Shown here in pieces: positions 31,997 to 45,600 of a stretch of DNA of 64,000 nt. Both the position numbers and the translations under genes were made by a program. The notes under the pieces are model-generated. The model was not told the origin of the DNA. It saw nothing but the letters and a program-made list of their open reading frames with translations, and searched no databases. The stretch is from Echiichthys vipera (Eukaryota > Chordata > Actinopteri > Perciformes > Trachinidae). How positions within the stretch are numbered: position 1 is the first letter of the stretch; each line of letters opens with the position of its first letter. The stretch is taken from assembly GCA_963691815.1 (NCBI GenBank), contig OY829661.1, positions 3,403,001-3,467,000 on the forward strand, in the 5' to 3' direction.

Positions 31997-34608
31997 CAAA
32001 ACATGTCCTAAGTTGCCCTCTTCAAAGCCAAAATGCGTGGTAAAGTGCCCTCTAGGAGCCAAAACATGTGCTAAAGTGCCCTTCTTGAAGCCAAAATGCG
32101 TGGTGAAGTAATCTCTAGGAGCCAAAACGTGCGATAAATTGCTCTCTTCGAAGCCAAAATGCGTGCTAAAGTACTCTCTAGGAGCCAAAATGTGTGCTAA
32201 AGTGTCCTCTGGGAGCCAAAGCGTGTGTTTAAGTGTCCTCTAGGAACCAAAACTTGTGCTAAAGTACTCTCTAGGAGCCAAAACATGTGCTAAAGTGCCC
32301 TCTAGAAGCCAAAAAGTGTGCTAAAGTACTCTCTAGGAGCCAAAACGTGTCCTATAGTGCCCTATTCGAAGCCAAAATACTTGGTAAAGTACTCTCTAGG
32401 AGCCAAAACATGTGCTAAAGTGCCTTCTAGGAGCCAAACCATGTGCTAAAGTACTCTCTAGGAGCCAAAGCATGTTATAAAGTGCCCTCTAGAAGCCAAA
32501 AAGTGTGCTAAAGTACTCTCTAGGAGCCAAAACATGTGCTAAAGTGCCCTCTAGTAGCCAAAACGTGTGCTAAAGTACTCTCTAGGAGCCAAAACGTTTG
32601 CTAAATTGCCCTCTTTGAAGCCATAAGTGTGCTAAAGTAATCTCTAGGAGCCAAAACGTGTGCTAAAGTGCCCTCTTCGAAGCTAAAATGCGTGCCTAAG
32701 TACTCTCTAGGAGCCAAAACGTGTGCTCAAGTGCCATCTAGAAGCCAAAAAGTGTGCTAAAGTACTCTCTAGGAGCCAAAACAAGTGCTAAAGTGCCCTC
32801 TTCAAAGCAAAAATGCGTGGTAAAGTGCCCTCTAGGAACCAAAACATGTGCTAAAGTGCCCTTTTTGAAGCCAAAATGCGTAGTTAAGTACTCTCTCGGA
32901 GCCGAAAAGTGCGCTAAATTGCCCTCTTCGAAGCCAAAATGAGTGGTAAAGTACTCTCCAGGAGCCACAACATGCGCTAAATTGCGCTCTTCGAAGCCAA
33001 AACGTGTGCTAGCGTCCTCTAGAAATCAAAAACCGAGTGCTAAAGTACTCTCTAGAAGCCAAAATGTGTGCTAAAGTACTATCTATGAGCCAAAACGTGT
33101 GCAAAAGTGTCCTCTAGGAGCCAAAACGAGTGCTAAAATGCCCTCTGAAAGCCAAAATGTGTGCCAAAGTGTCCTCTAGGAGCCAAAATGTGTGCTAAAG
33201 TGCCCTCTAGAATCCAAAAAGTGTGCTAAAGTACTCTCTAGGAGCCAAAACGTGTGCTAAAGTGTCCTCTAGGAGCCAAAACATGTGCTAAAGTACTCTA
33301 TAGGAGCCAAAACATGTGCTAAAGTTCCCTCTAGAAGCCAAAAAGTTTGCTAAAGTACTCTCTAGGAGCCAAAACGTGTGCTATAGTTCCCTCTTCAAAG
33401 CCAAAATGCGTGGTAAAGTACTCTCTAAAAGCCAAAACGCGTGCTAAAGTGCCCTCTTCGAAGCCAAAATGTGTGCTTAAGTACTCTCTAAAAGCCAAAA
33501 CGTGTGCTAAAGTGCCCTCTAGAAGCCAAAAAGTGTGCTAAAGTACTCTCTACGAGCCAAAACGTGTGCTAAAGTGCCCTCTTCAAAGCCAAAATGCATG
33601 GTAAAGTGCCCTCTACGAGCCAAAATGTGCTAAAGTTCCCTTTTTGAATCCAAAATGCGTGGTAAAGTACTCTCTAGGAACCAAAACTTGCGCAAAATTA
33701 CCCTCTTCGAAGCCAAATTGCGTGATTAAGTACTACCTAGAAGCCAAAACGTGTGCTAGTGTCCACTAGAAATAAAAAAACCCGTGCTAAAGTACTCTCT
33801 AGAAGCCAAAATGTGTGCTAAAGTGTCCTCTAGGTGCCAAAACGTGTGCAAAACTGTCCTCTAGGAGCCAAAACGTGTGCTTAAGTACTCTCTAGGAACC
33901 AAAACTTGTGCAAAAGTGTCCTCTAGAAGCCAAAAAGTGTGCTAAAGTACTCTCTAGGAGCCAAAACGTGTGCTAAAGTGTCTTCTGGGAGCCAAAGCGT
34001 GTGTTTAAGTGTCCTCTAGAAACCAAAACTTGTGCTAAAGTACTCTCTAGGAGCCTAAACATGTGCTAATGTATCCTCTAGAAGCCAAAAAGTGTGCTAA
34101 AGTACTCTATAGGAGCCAAAACGTGTGGTATAGTGCCCTCTTCCAAGCCAATATGCGTGGTAAAGTACTCTGTAGGAGCAAAAACATGTGCTAAAGTGCC
34201 CTCTAGGAGCCAAAACATATGCTAAAGTACTCTCTAGGAGCCAAAACGTGTGCTATAGTGCCCTCTTCGAAGCCAAAATGGTGGTAAAGTACTCTTTAGA
34301 AGCCAAAACGTGTGCTAGTGTCCTCCAGAAGCCAAAACGAGTGCTAGTGCCGTCTAGAAGCCAAAATGTTTGCTAAAGTGTTCTCTACAAGCCAAAACGT
34401 GTGCTAAAGTGTGCTCTGGGAGCCAAAGCGTGTGTTTAAGTGTCCTCTAGGAGCCAAAACATGTGCTAAAGTACTTTCTAGGTGCCAAAACATGTGCTAA
34501 AGTACTCTCTACAAGCCAAAACGTGTGCTATATTGCCCTCTTCGAAGCCAAAATGCTTGGTGAAGTACTCTCTTTGAACCACAAAATGTGCTAAAGTGCC
34601 CTCTAGGA

Positions 34609-36590
34609 GCGAAAACATGTGCTATAGTGCCGTCTAGAAGCCAAAAAGTGTGCTAAAGTACTCTCTAGGAGCCAAAACGTGTGCTAAAGTTTCCTCTGGG
34701 ATCCAAAGCGTGTGTTTAAGTGTCTTCTAGGAACCAAAACTTGTGCTAAAGTACTCTCTAGGAGCCAAAACATGTGCTAAAGTAACCTCTAGAAGCCAAA
34801 AAGTGTGTTAAAGAACTCTCTAGGAGCCAAAACGTGTGGTATAGTGCTCTCTTCGAAGCCAAACTGCTTGGTAAAGTACTCTCTAGGAGCCAAAATGTGT
34901 GCTAAAGTGCCCTCTAGGAGCCAAAACATGTGCTAAAGATCTCTCTAGGAGCATAAACATGTGCTAAAGTGCCCTCTAGAAGCCAAAAAGTGTGCTAAAG
35001 TACTCTCTAGGAGCCAAAACGTGTGCTATAGTGCCCTCTTGGAAACCAAAATGCGTGGTAAAGTACTCTTTAGAAGCCAAAACGTGTGCTAAAGTGGCCT
35101 TTAGAAGCCAAAAAGTGTGCTAAAGTACTCTCTAGGAGCCAAAATGTGTGCTAAAATGCCCTCTTTAAAGCCAAAATGCGTGTTGAAGTACTCTCTAGGA
35201 GCCAAAATGTGTGCTAAAGTGTACTCTAGGAGCCAAAACGTGTGCAAAAGGGTCCTCTAGGAGCCAAAACGAGTGCTAAAGTGCACTCTAGAAGCCAAAA
35301 TGTGTGCTTAAGTGTCCTCTAGGAACCAAAATGTGTGCAAAAGTGCCCTTTTTTAAGCAAAAATTCGTGGTAAAGTACTCTCTAGGAACCAAAACGTGCG
35401 ATAAATACCTTCTTCGAAGCCAAAATGCGTGGTAAAGTACTTTCTAGAAGCCAAAACGTGTGCTAGTGTCCTCTAGAAAATCAAAGAACGTGTGCTAAAG
35501 TACTCTCTAGAAGCCAAAATGTGTGCTAAAGTGGCCTCTAGGAGCCAAAACGTGTGCAAAAGTGTCCTCTAGGAGCCAAAACGTGTGCTAAAGTGCCCTC
35601 TAGGAGCGAAAACATGTGCTATAGTGCCGTCTAGAAGCCAAAAAGCGTGCTAAAGTACTCTCTAGGAGCCAAAACGTGTGCTAAAGTTTCCTCTGGGATC
35701 CAAAGCGTGTGTTTAAGTGTCTTCTAGGAACCAAAACTTGTGCTAAAGTACTCTCTAGGAGCCAAAACATGTGCTAAAGTAACCTCTAGAAGCCAAAAAG
35801 TGTGTTAAAGAACTCTCTAAGAGCCAAAACGTGTGGTATAGTGCTCTCTTCGAAGCCAAACTGCTTGGTAAAGTACTCACTAGGAGCCAAAATGTGTGCT
35901 AAAGTGCCCTCTAGGAGCCAAAACATGTGCTAAAGATCTCTCTAGGAGCATAAACATGTGCTAAAGTGCCCTCTAGAAGCCAAAAAGTGTGCTAAAGTAC
36001 TCTCTAGGAGCCAAAACGTGTGCTATAGTGCCCTCTTGGAAACCAAAATGCGTGGTAAAGTACTCTTTAGAAGCCAAAACGTGTGCTAAAGTGGCCTTTA
36101 GAAGCCAAAAAGTGTGCTAAAGTACTCTCTAGGAGCCAAAATGTGTGCTAAAATGCCCTCTTTAAAGCCAAAATGCGTGCTGAAGTACTCTCTAGGAGCC
36201 AAAATGTGCGCTAAAGTGTACTCTAGGAGCCAAAACGTGTGCAAAAGGGTCCTCTAGGAGCCAAAACGAGTGCTAAAGTGCACTCTAGAAGCCAAAATGT
36301 GTGCTTAAGTGTCCTCTAGGAACCAAAATGTGTGCAAAAGTGCCCTTTTTTAAGCAAAAATTCGTGGTAAAGTACTCTCTAGGAACCAAAACGTGCGATA
36401 AATACCTTCTTCGAAGCCAAAATGCGTGGTAAAGTACTTTCTAGAAGCCAAAACGTGTGCTAGTGTCCTCTAGAAAATCAAAGAACGTGAGCTAAAGTAC
36501 TCTCTAGAAGCCAAAATGTGTGCTAAAGTGGCCTCTAGGAGCCAAAACGTGTGCAAAAGTGTCCTCTAGGAGCCAAAACGTGTGCTAAAG
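34609..36590. repeat. about 1.0-kb tandem duplication
   Basis: 34609-35600 repeats at 35606-36590 with an offset of 997 bp. Shared markers are GCGAAAACATGTGCTATAGT and GGGATCCAAAGCGTG. A few single-base differences occur, for example GTGTGC versus GTGAGC near 36488. Confidence 0.85.
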
Positions 36591-37499
36591 TACTCTTTAG
36601 GCACCAAAACTTGTGCAAAAATGTCCTCTAGAACCCAAAAAGTGTGCTAAAGTACTCTCTAGTAGCCAAAATGTATGCTAAAGTGTCCTCTGGGAGCTAA
36701 AGAGTGTGTTCAAGTTTCCTCTAGGAACCGAAACTTGTGCTAAAGTACTCTCTAGGAGCCAAAACATGTGCTAAAGTGCCCTCTAGAAGCCAAAAAATGT
36801 GCTAAAGTACTCTCTAGGAGCAAAAAACGTGTGCTAAAGTTCCCTCTTCGAAGCCAAAACGCGTGCTAAAGTACTCTCTAGGAGCCAAAACGTGTGCTAA
36901 AGTGCTCTCTAGAAGCCAAAAAGTGTACTAAAGTACTCTCTACCAACCAAAACGTGTGCTAAAGTGACCTGTAGAAGACAATAAGTGTGCTAAAGTACTC
37001 TCTAGGAGCCAAAATGTGTGCTTAATTGTACTCTAGGAGCCAAAACGTGTGCAAAAGTGTTCTCCAAGAGCCAAAACGAGTGCTAAAGTGCCCTCTAGAA
37101 GCCAAAATGTTTGCTTAAGTGTCCTTTTTTAAGCCAAAATGCGTGGTAAAGTACTCTCTAGGAGCCAAAACGTGCGATAAATTGACCTCTTTAGAAGCCA
37201 AAATGCTTTGTAAAGTACTTTCTAGAAGCCAAAACGTGTGCTAAAGTGCCCTATTCGAAGCCAAAATGCGTGCTAAAGTACTCTCTAGGAGCCAAAACGT
37301 GTGCTAAAGTGCCCTCTAGAAGCCAAAAAGTGTGCTAAAGTACTCTCTACGAGCTTAAACGTGTGCTAAAGTGCCCTCTTTGAAGCCAAAATGCGTGGTT
37401 AAGTGCCCTCTACCAGCCAAAACGTGCTAAGTTCCCTCTTCGAAGCCAAAATGCGTGGTAAAGTACTCTCTAGGAGCCAAAACGTGCGATAAATTGACC

Positions 37500-40400
37500 T
37501 CTTTCGAAGCCAAAATGCTTTGTAAAGTACTTTCTAGAAGCCAAAACGTGTGCTAAAGTGGCCTCTAGGAGCCAAAACGTGTGCAAAAGTGTCCTCTAGT
37601 AGCCAAAAAGTGTGCTAAAGTACTCTCTAGGAGCCAAAATGTGTGCTATAGTGCCCTCTTCGAAGCCAAATGGGTGGTAAAGTACTCTCTAAAAGCCAAA
37701 ACGCGTGCTAAAGTGCCCTATTCGAAGCCAAAATGCGTGCTAAAGTACTCTCTAGGAGCCAAAACGTGTGCTAAAGTGCCCTCTAGAAGCCAAAAAGTGT
37801 GCTAAAGTACTCTCTACGAGCTTAAACGTGTGCTAAAGTGCCCTCTTTGAAGCCAAAATGCGTGGTAAAGTGCCCTCTACCAGCCAAAACGTGCTAAGTT
37901 CCCTCTTCGAAGCCAAAATGCGTGGTAAAGTACTCCCTAGAAGCCAAAACGTGGGCTAGTGTCCTCTAGAAATCAAAAAACCTGTGCTAAAGTACTCCCT
38001 AGGAGCCAAAATGTGTGCTAAAGTGTCCTCTGGGAGGCAAAGCATGTGTTTAAGTATCCTCTAGGAACCAAAACTTGTGCTAAAGTACTCTCTAGGAGCC
38101 AAAACATGTGCTAAAGTGCCCTCTAGGAGCCAAAACATGTGCTAAAGTACTCTCTAGGAGCCAAAAGATGTGCTAAAGTGCCCTCTAGAAGCCAAAAAGT
38201 GTGCTAAAGTACTCTCTAGGAGCCAAAGCGTGTGCTATAGTGCCCTCTTCGAAGCAAAAATGCGTGGTAAAGTACTCTTTAGAAGCCAAAACATGTGCTA
38301 GTGTCCTCTAGAAGCCAAAACGAGTGCTAGTGCCCTCTAGAAGCCAAAATGTTTGCTAAAGTATTCTCTAGGAACCAAAACGTGTGCTAAAGTGTCCTCT
38401 GGGAGCCAAAGCGTGTGTTTAAGTGTCCTCTAGGAGCCAAAACATGTGCTAAAGTACTCTCTAGGTGCCAAAACTTGTGCTAAAGTACTCTCTAGATGCC
38501 AAAACGTGTGCTATATTGCCCTAATGGAAGACAAAATGCGTGGTGAAGTACTCTCTAGGATCCAAAACGTTTGCTAAATTGCCCTCTAGGAGCGAAAACA
38601 TTTGTTAAGTACTCTCTAGGAGCCAAAACATGTGCTAAAGATCCGTCTAGAAGCCAAAAAGTGTGCTAAAGTACCTTCTAGTAGCCAAAACGCGCTAAAG
38701 TGCCCTCGTTGAAGCCAAAATGCGTGGTAAAGTACTCTCTAGGAGCCAAAACTTGTGCTAAAGTGCCCTCTTCAAAGCCAAAAAGGGTGGTAAAATACTC
38801 TCTAGGAGCCAAAACGTGTGCTAAAGTGCCCTCTTCAAAGCCAAAAAGGGTGGTAAAATACTCTCTAGGAGCCAAAACGTGTGCTATAGTGCCCTTTTCG
38901 CAGCCAAAATGCGTGCCAAAGTATTCTCTAGGAACCAAAACTTGCGCTAAATTGCCCTCTTCGAAGCCAGAATGCGTGGTAAAGTACTCCCTAGAAGCCA
39001 AAACGTGTGCTAGTGTCCTCTAGCAATCAAAAAACTTGTGCTAAAGTACTCTCTAGAAGCCAAAATGTGTGCTAAAGTGTCCTCTAGGAACCAAAACGTG
39101 TGCTAAAGTGCCCTCTAGAAGACAATAAGTGTGCTAAAGTACTCTCTAGGAGCCAAAATGTGTGCTTAATTGTACTCTAGGAGCCAAAAAGTGTGCAAAA
39201 GTGTTCTCTAGGAGCCAAAACGAGCGCTTAAGTGCCCTCTAGAAGCCAAAATGTGTGCTTAAGTGTCCTCTAGGAACCAAAATGTGTGCAAAAATGCCCT
39301 TTTTTAAGCCAAAATGCGTGGTAAAGTACTCTCTAGGAGCCAAAACGTGCGATAAATTGACCTCTTTCGAAGCCAAAATGATTGTAAAGTACTTTCTAGA
39401 AGCCAAAACGTGTGCTAAAGTGGCCTCTAGGAGCCAAAACGTGTGCAAAAGTGTCCTCTAGTAGCCAAAAAGTGTGCTAAAGTACTCTCTAGGAGCCAAA
39501 ACGTGTGCTATAGTGCCCTCTTCGAAGCCAAATGCGTGGTAAAGTACTCTCTAAAAGCCAAAACGCTTGCTAAAGTGCCCTATTCGAAGCCAAAATGCGT
39601 GCTAAAGTACTCTCTAGGAGCCAAAACGTGTGCTAAAGTGCCCTCCAGAAGCCAAAAAGTGTGCTAAAGTACTCTCTACGAGCCAAAACGTGTGCTAAAG
39701 TGCCCTCTTCAAAGCCAAAATGCGTGGTAAAGTGCCCTCTACCAGCCAAAACGTGCTAAAGTTCCCTCTTCGAAGCCAAAATGCGTGGTAAAGTACTCCC
39801 TAGAAGCCAAAACGTGTGCTAGTGTCCTCTAGAAATCAAAAAACCTGTGCTAAAGTACTCCCTAGGAGCCAAAACGTGTGCTAAAGTGTCCTCTGGGAGG
39901 CAAAGCATGTGTTTAAGTATCCTCTAGGAACCAAAACTTGTGCTAAAGTACTCTCTAGGAGCCAAAACATGGGCTAAAGTGCCCTCTAGGAGCCAAAACA
40001 TGTGCTAAAGTACTCTCTAGGAGCCAAAAGATGTGCTAAAGTGCCCTCTAGGAGCCAAAAAGTGTGCTAAAGTACTCTCTAGGAGCCAAACCGTGTGCTA
40101 TAGTGCCCTCTTCGAAGCCAAAATGCGTGGTAAAGTACTCTTTAGAAGCCAAGACATGTGCTAGTGTCCTCTGGAAGCCAAAACGAGTGCTAGTGCCCTC
40201 TAGAAGCCAAAATGTTTGCTAAAGTATTCTCTAGGAACCAAAACATGTGCTAAAGTGTCCTCTGGGAGCCAAAGCGTGTGTTTAAGTGTCCTCTAGGAGC
40301 CAAAACATGTGCTAAAGTACTCTCTAGGTGCCAAAACATGTGCTAAAGTACTCTCCAGATGCCAAAACGTGTGCTATATTGCCCTAATCGAAGACAAAAT

Positions 40401-43400
40401 GCGTGGTGAAGTACTCTCTAGGAGCCAAAACGTGTGCTACAGTGCCCTCTAGGAGCGAAAACATATGTTAAGTACTCTCTAGGAGCGAAAACATGTGCTA
40501 AAGATCCGTCTAGAAGCCAAAAAGTGTGCTAAAGTACCTTCTAGGAGCCAAAACGCGCGCTAAAGTGCCCTCGTCGAAGCCAAAATACGTGGTAAAGTAC
40601 TCTCTAGGAGCCAAAACCTGTGCTAAAGTGCCCTCTAGAAGTCAAAAAGTGTGCTAAAGTACTCTCTAGGAGCCAAAACGTGTGCTAAAGTGTCCTCTGG
40701 GATTCAAAGCGTGTGTTTAAGTGTCCTCTAGGAACCAAAACTAGTGCTAAAGTACTCTCTAGATACCAAAACATGTGCTAAAGTAACCTCTAGAAGCCAA
40801 AAAGTGTGCTAAAGAACTCTCTAGGAGCCAAAACGTGTGGTATAGTGCCCTTCGAAGCCAAAATGCGTGGTAAAGTACTCTCTAGGAGCCAAAACGTGTG
40901 CTAAAGTGCCCTCTTCGAAGCCAAAATGGGTGGTAAAGTACTCTCTAGGATCCTAAACGTGTGCTATAGTGCCCTCTTCGAAGCGAAAAAATGCGTGGTA
41001 AAGTGCCCTCTACGAGCCAAAACGTGCTAAAGTGCTCTTTTCGCAGCCAAAATGCGTGCCAAAGTATTCTCTAGGAACCAAAACTTGCGCTAAATTGCCC
41101 TCTTCGAAGCCAGAATGCGTGCTAAAGTACTCCCTAGAAGCCAAAACGTGTGCTAGTGTCCTCTAGCAATCAAAAAACGTGTGCTAAAGTACTCTCTAGA
41201 AGCCAAAATGTGTGCTAAAGTGTCCTCTAGGAACCAAAACGTGTGCAAAAGTGTCCTCTAGAAGCCATAAATTGTGCTAAAGTACTCTCTAGGAACCAAA
41301 ACGTGTGCTAAATTGTCCTCTGGGAGCCAAAGCTTGTGTTTAAGTGTCCTTTAGGAACCAAAACTTGTGCTAAAGTACTCTCTAGGAGCCAAAACATGTG
41401 CTAAAGTAACCTCTAGAAGCCAAAAAGTGTGCTAAAGTACTCTCTAGGAGCCAAAACATGTGCTAAAGTGCCCATTAGAAGCCAAAAAGTGTGCTAAAGT
41501 ACTATCTAGGAGCCAAAACGTGTGCTAAAGTGACCTCTGCGAAGCCAAAATGCGTGGTAAAGTACTCTTTAGAAGCCAAAACGAGTGCTAGTGCCCTCTA
41601 GGAGCGAAAACATGTGTTAAGTACTCTCTAGGAGCCAAAACATGTGCTAAAGGGTCCTCTGCGATCCAGAGCGTGTGTTTAAGTGTCCTCTAGGAACCAA
41701 AACTTGTGCTAAAGTACTCTCTAGGAGCCAAAACTTGTGCTATAGTACTCTCTAGGAGCCAAAACATGTGCTAAAGTGTCCTCTGGGATTCAAAGCGTGT
41801 GTTTAAGTGTCCTCTAGGAACCAAAACTAGTGCTAAAGTACTCTCTAGATACCAAAACATGTGCTAAAGTAACCTCTAGAAGCCAAAAAGTGTGCTAAAG
41901 AACTCTCTAGGAGCCAAAACGTGTGGTATAGTGCCCTTCGAAGCCAAAATGCGTGGTAAAGTACTCTCTAGGAGCCAAAACGTGTGCTAAAGTGCCCTCT
42001 TCAAAGCCAAAATGGGTGGTAAAGTACTCTCTAGGAGCCTAAACGTGTGCTATAGTGCCCTCTTCGAAGCGAAAAAATGTGTGGTAAAGTGCCCTCTACG
42101 AGCCAAAACGTGCGCTAGTGTCCTCTAGAAGCCAAAACGAGTGCAAGTGCCCTCTAGAAGAAAAAATGTTTGCTAAAGTGTTCTCTAGGAGCCAAATCGT
42201 GTGCTAAAGTGTGCTCTGGAAGCCAAAGCGTGTGTTTAAGTGTCCTCTAGGAGCCAAAACATGTGCTAAAGTACTCTCTAGGAGCCAAAACATGTGCTAA
42301 AGTGCCCATTAGAAGCCAAAAAGTGTGCTAAAGCACTCTCTAGGAGCTAAAACGTGTGCTATAGTGCCCTCTGCAAAGCCAAAATGCGTGGTAAAGTACT
42401 CTTTAGAAGCCAAAACGTGTGCTAGTGTCCTCTAGAAGAAAAAATGTTTGCTAAAGTGTTCACTAGGAGCCAAAACGTGTGCTAAAATGTGCTCTTGGAG
42501 CCAAAGCGTGTGTTTAAGTGTCCTCTAGGAGCCAAAACATGTGCTAAAGTATTCTCTAGGTGCCAAAACATGTGCTGAAGTACAGTCTAGAAGCCAAAAC
42601 GTGTGCTATATTGCCTTCTTCGAAACCAAAATGCGTGGTAAAGTACTCTCTAGGAGCCAAAACGTGTGCTACAGTGCCCTCTAGGAGCGAAAACATGTGT
42701 TAAGTACTCTCTAGGAGCCAAAACATTTGCTAAAGTGCCGTCTCGAAGCCAAAAAGTGTGCTAAAGTACTCTCTAGGAGCCAAAACGCGTGCTAAAGTGT
42801 CCTTGTCGAAGCCAAAATGCGCGCTAAAGTACTCTCTAGGAGCCAAAACGTGTGCTAAAGTGCCCTCTAGAAGCAAAAGAGCGTGCAAAAGTACTCTCTA
42901 GGAGCCTAAACGTGCGCTAAATAGCCCTCTTCGAAGCCAAAATGCGTGGTAAAGTACTCTCTAGAAGCCAAAACGTTTGCTAGTGTCCTCTAGATCTCAA
43001 AAAACGTGTGCTAGAGTACTCTCTAGAAGCCAAAATGTGTGCTAAAGTGTCCTCTAGGAGCCAAAAGGTGTGCTAAAGGACTCTCTAGGAACCAAAACGT
43101 GTGCAAAAGTGTCCTCTAGAAGCCAAAAAGTGTGCTAAAGTACTCTCTAGGAACCAAAACGTGTTATAAAGTGTTCTCTTCAAAGCCAAAATGCGTGGTA
43201 AAGTACTCTAGGAGCCAAAACGTGCGCTAAATTGCCTTCTTCGCAGCCAAAAAGTGGGCTAAAGTACTCTCTAGGAGCCAAAACGTGTGCTAAAGTGTCC
43301 TGTAGAAGCCAAAAAGTGTGCTAAAGTACTCTCTAGCAGCAAAACGTACGCTAAAGTGTTCTCTGGGAGCCAAAGCGTGTGTTTAAGTGTCCTCTAGGAG

Positions 43401-45600
43401 CCAAAACATGTGCTAAAGTACTCTCTAGGAGCCAAAACATGTGCTAAAGTGCCCTCTAGAAGCCAAAAAGTGTGCTAAAGTACTCTTTAGGAGTCAAAAT
43501 GTGTGATAAAGTGCCCTCTACAAAGCCAAAATGAGTGGTAAAGTGCCCTCTACAAAGCCAAAATGAGTGGTAAAGTACTCTCTAGGAGGCAAAACGTGCG
43601 CTAAAGTGCCCTCTTTGAAGCCAAAAAGTGTGCTAAAGTACTATCTAGGAGACAAAACAAGTGCTAAAGTGCCCTCAAGGAGCCAAAAAGTGCGCAAAAG
43701 TAGTCTCTAGGAGCCAATTCGTGTGCTAAAGGTCCCTCTTCAAAGCCAAAATGCGTGGTAAAGTACTCTGTAGGAGCCAAAACGTGTGCTAAAGTGCCCT
43801 CTAGGAGATAAAACGTGTGATAAAGTGCCCTCTTCAAAGCCAAAATGCGTGGTAAAGTTCTCTCTAGGAGCCAAAACGTGTGCTAAAGTGCCCTCCTCAA
43901 TGCAAAATGCGCGGTAAAGTGCCCTCTAGGAACCAAAACATGTGCTAAAGTGCCCTTTTTGAAGCCAAAATGAGTGGTAAAGTTCTCTCTAGTGGCCAAA
44001 ACGTGCGCTAAATTGCCACCTTCGAAGCCAAAATGCGTGCTAAAGTACTCTCTAGGAGCCAAAACGTTTGCTAGTGTCCTCTAGAAATCAAAAAACGTTT
44101 GCTAAACTGTCCTCTGGGAGCCAAAGCTTGTGTTTAAGTTTCCTCTAGAAGCCAAAAAGTGTGCTAAAGTACTCTTTAGGAGCCGAAATGTGTGATAAAG
44201 TGCCCTCTTCAAAGCCAAAATGAGCGGTAAAGTACTCTCTAGGAGCCAAAACGTGCGCTAAAGTGCCCTCTTTGAAGCCAAAAAGTGTGCTAAAGTACTC
44301 TCTAGGAGCCAAAACAAGTGCTAAAGTGCCCTCAAGGAGCCAAAAAGTGCGCAAAAGTAGTCTCTAGGAGCCAATACGTGTGCTAAAGGTCCCTCTTCGA
44401 AGCCAAAATGCGTGGTAAAGTACTCTCTAGGAGCCAAAATGTGTGCAAAAGTGTCCTCTAGTAGCCAAAAAGTGTGCAAAAGTACTCTCTAGGAGCCAAA
44501 ACGTGTGCTATAGTGCCCTCTTCGAAGCCAAATACAGGTAAAGTACTCTCTAAAAGCCAAAATGCTTGCTAAAGTGCCCTATTCGAAGCCAAAATGCGTG
44601 CTAAAGTACTCTCTAGGAGCCAAAACGTGTGCTAAAGTGCCCTCCAGAAGCCAAAAAGTGTGCTAAAGTACTCTCTACGAGCCAAAACGTGTGCTAAAGT
44701 CCCCTCTTTAAAGCCAAAATATGTGGTAAAGTGTCCTCTACCAGCCAAAACATGCTAAAGTTCCCTCTTCGAAGCCAAAATGCGTGGTAAAGTACTCCCT
44801 AGAAGCCAAAACGTGTGCTAGTGTCCTCTAGAAATCAAAAAACCTGTGCTAAAGTACTCCCTAGGAGCCAAAACGTGTGCTAAAGTGTCCTCTGGGAGGC
44901 AAAGCATGTGTTTAAGTATCCTCTAGGAACCAAAACTTGTGCTAAAGTACTCTCTAGGAGCCAAAACATGGGCTAAAGTGCCCTCTAGGAGCCAAAACAT
45001 TTGCTAAAGTACTCTCTAGGAGCCAAAACATTTGCTAAAGTGCCCTCTAGAAGCCAAAAAGTGTGCTAAAGTACTCTCTAGGAGCCAAACCGTGTACTAT
45101 AGTGCCCTCTTCGAAGCCAAAATGCGTGGTAAAGTACTCTTTAGAAGCCAAAACATGTGCTAGTGTCCTCTAGAAGCCAAAACGAGTGCTAGTGCCCTCT
45201 AGAAGCCAAAATGTTTGCTAAAGTATTCTCTAGGAACCAAAACGTGTGCTAAAGTGTCCTCTGGGAGCCAAAGCGTGTGTTTAAGTGTCCTCTAGGAGCC
45301 AAAACATGTGCTAAAGTACTCTCTAGGTGCCAAAACATGTGCTAAAGTACTCTCTAGATGCCAAAACGTGTGCTATATTGCCCTAATCGAAGACAAAATG
45401 CGTGGTGAAGTACTCTCTAGGAGCCAAAACGTGTGCTACAGTGCCCTCTAGGAGCGAAAACATATGTTAAGTACTCTCTAGGAGCCAAAACATGTGCTAA
45501 AGATCCGTCTAGAAGCCAAAAAGTGTGCTAAAGTACCTTCTAGGAGCCAAAACGCGCGCTAAAGTGCCCTCGTCGAAGCCAAAACATGTGCTAAAGTACC
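37500..45600. repeat. recurrent about 1.2-kb block (three copies)
   Basis: The block starting near the marker CTAGTAGCCAAAAAGTG is found at 37598, 39460 and 44460 (offsets 1,862 and 5,000 bp). It continues for about 1.1-1.2 kb each time, through GAGCGAAAACAT. Related copies occur at about 56.2-57.3 and 58.9-59.9 kb. Confidence 0.75.
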
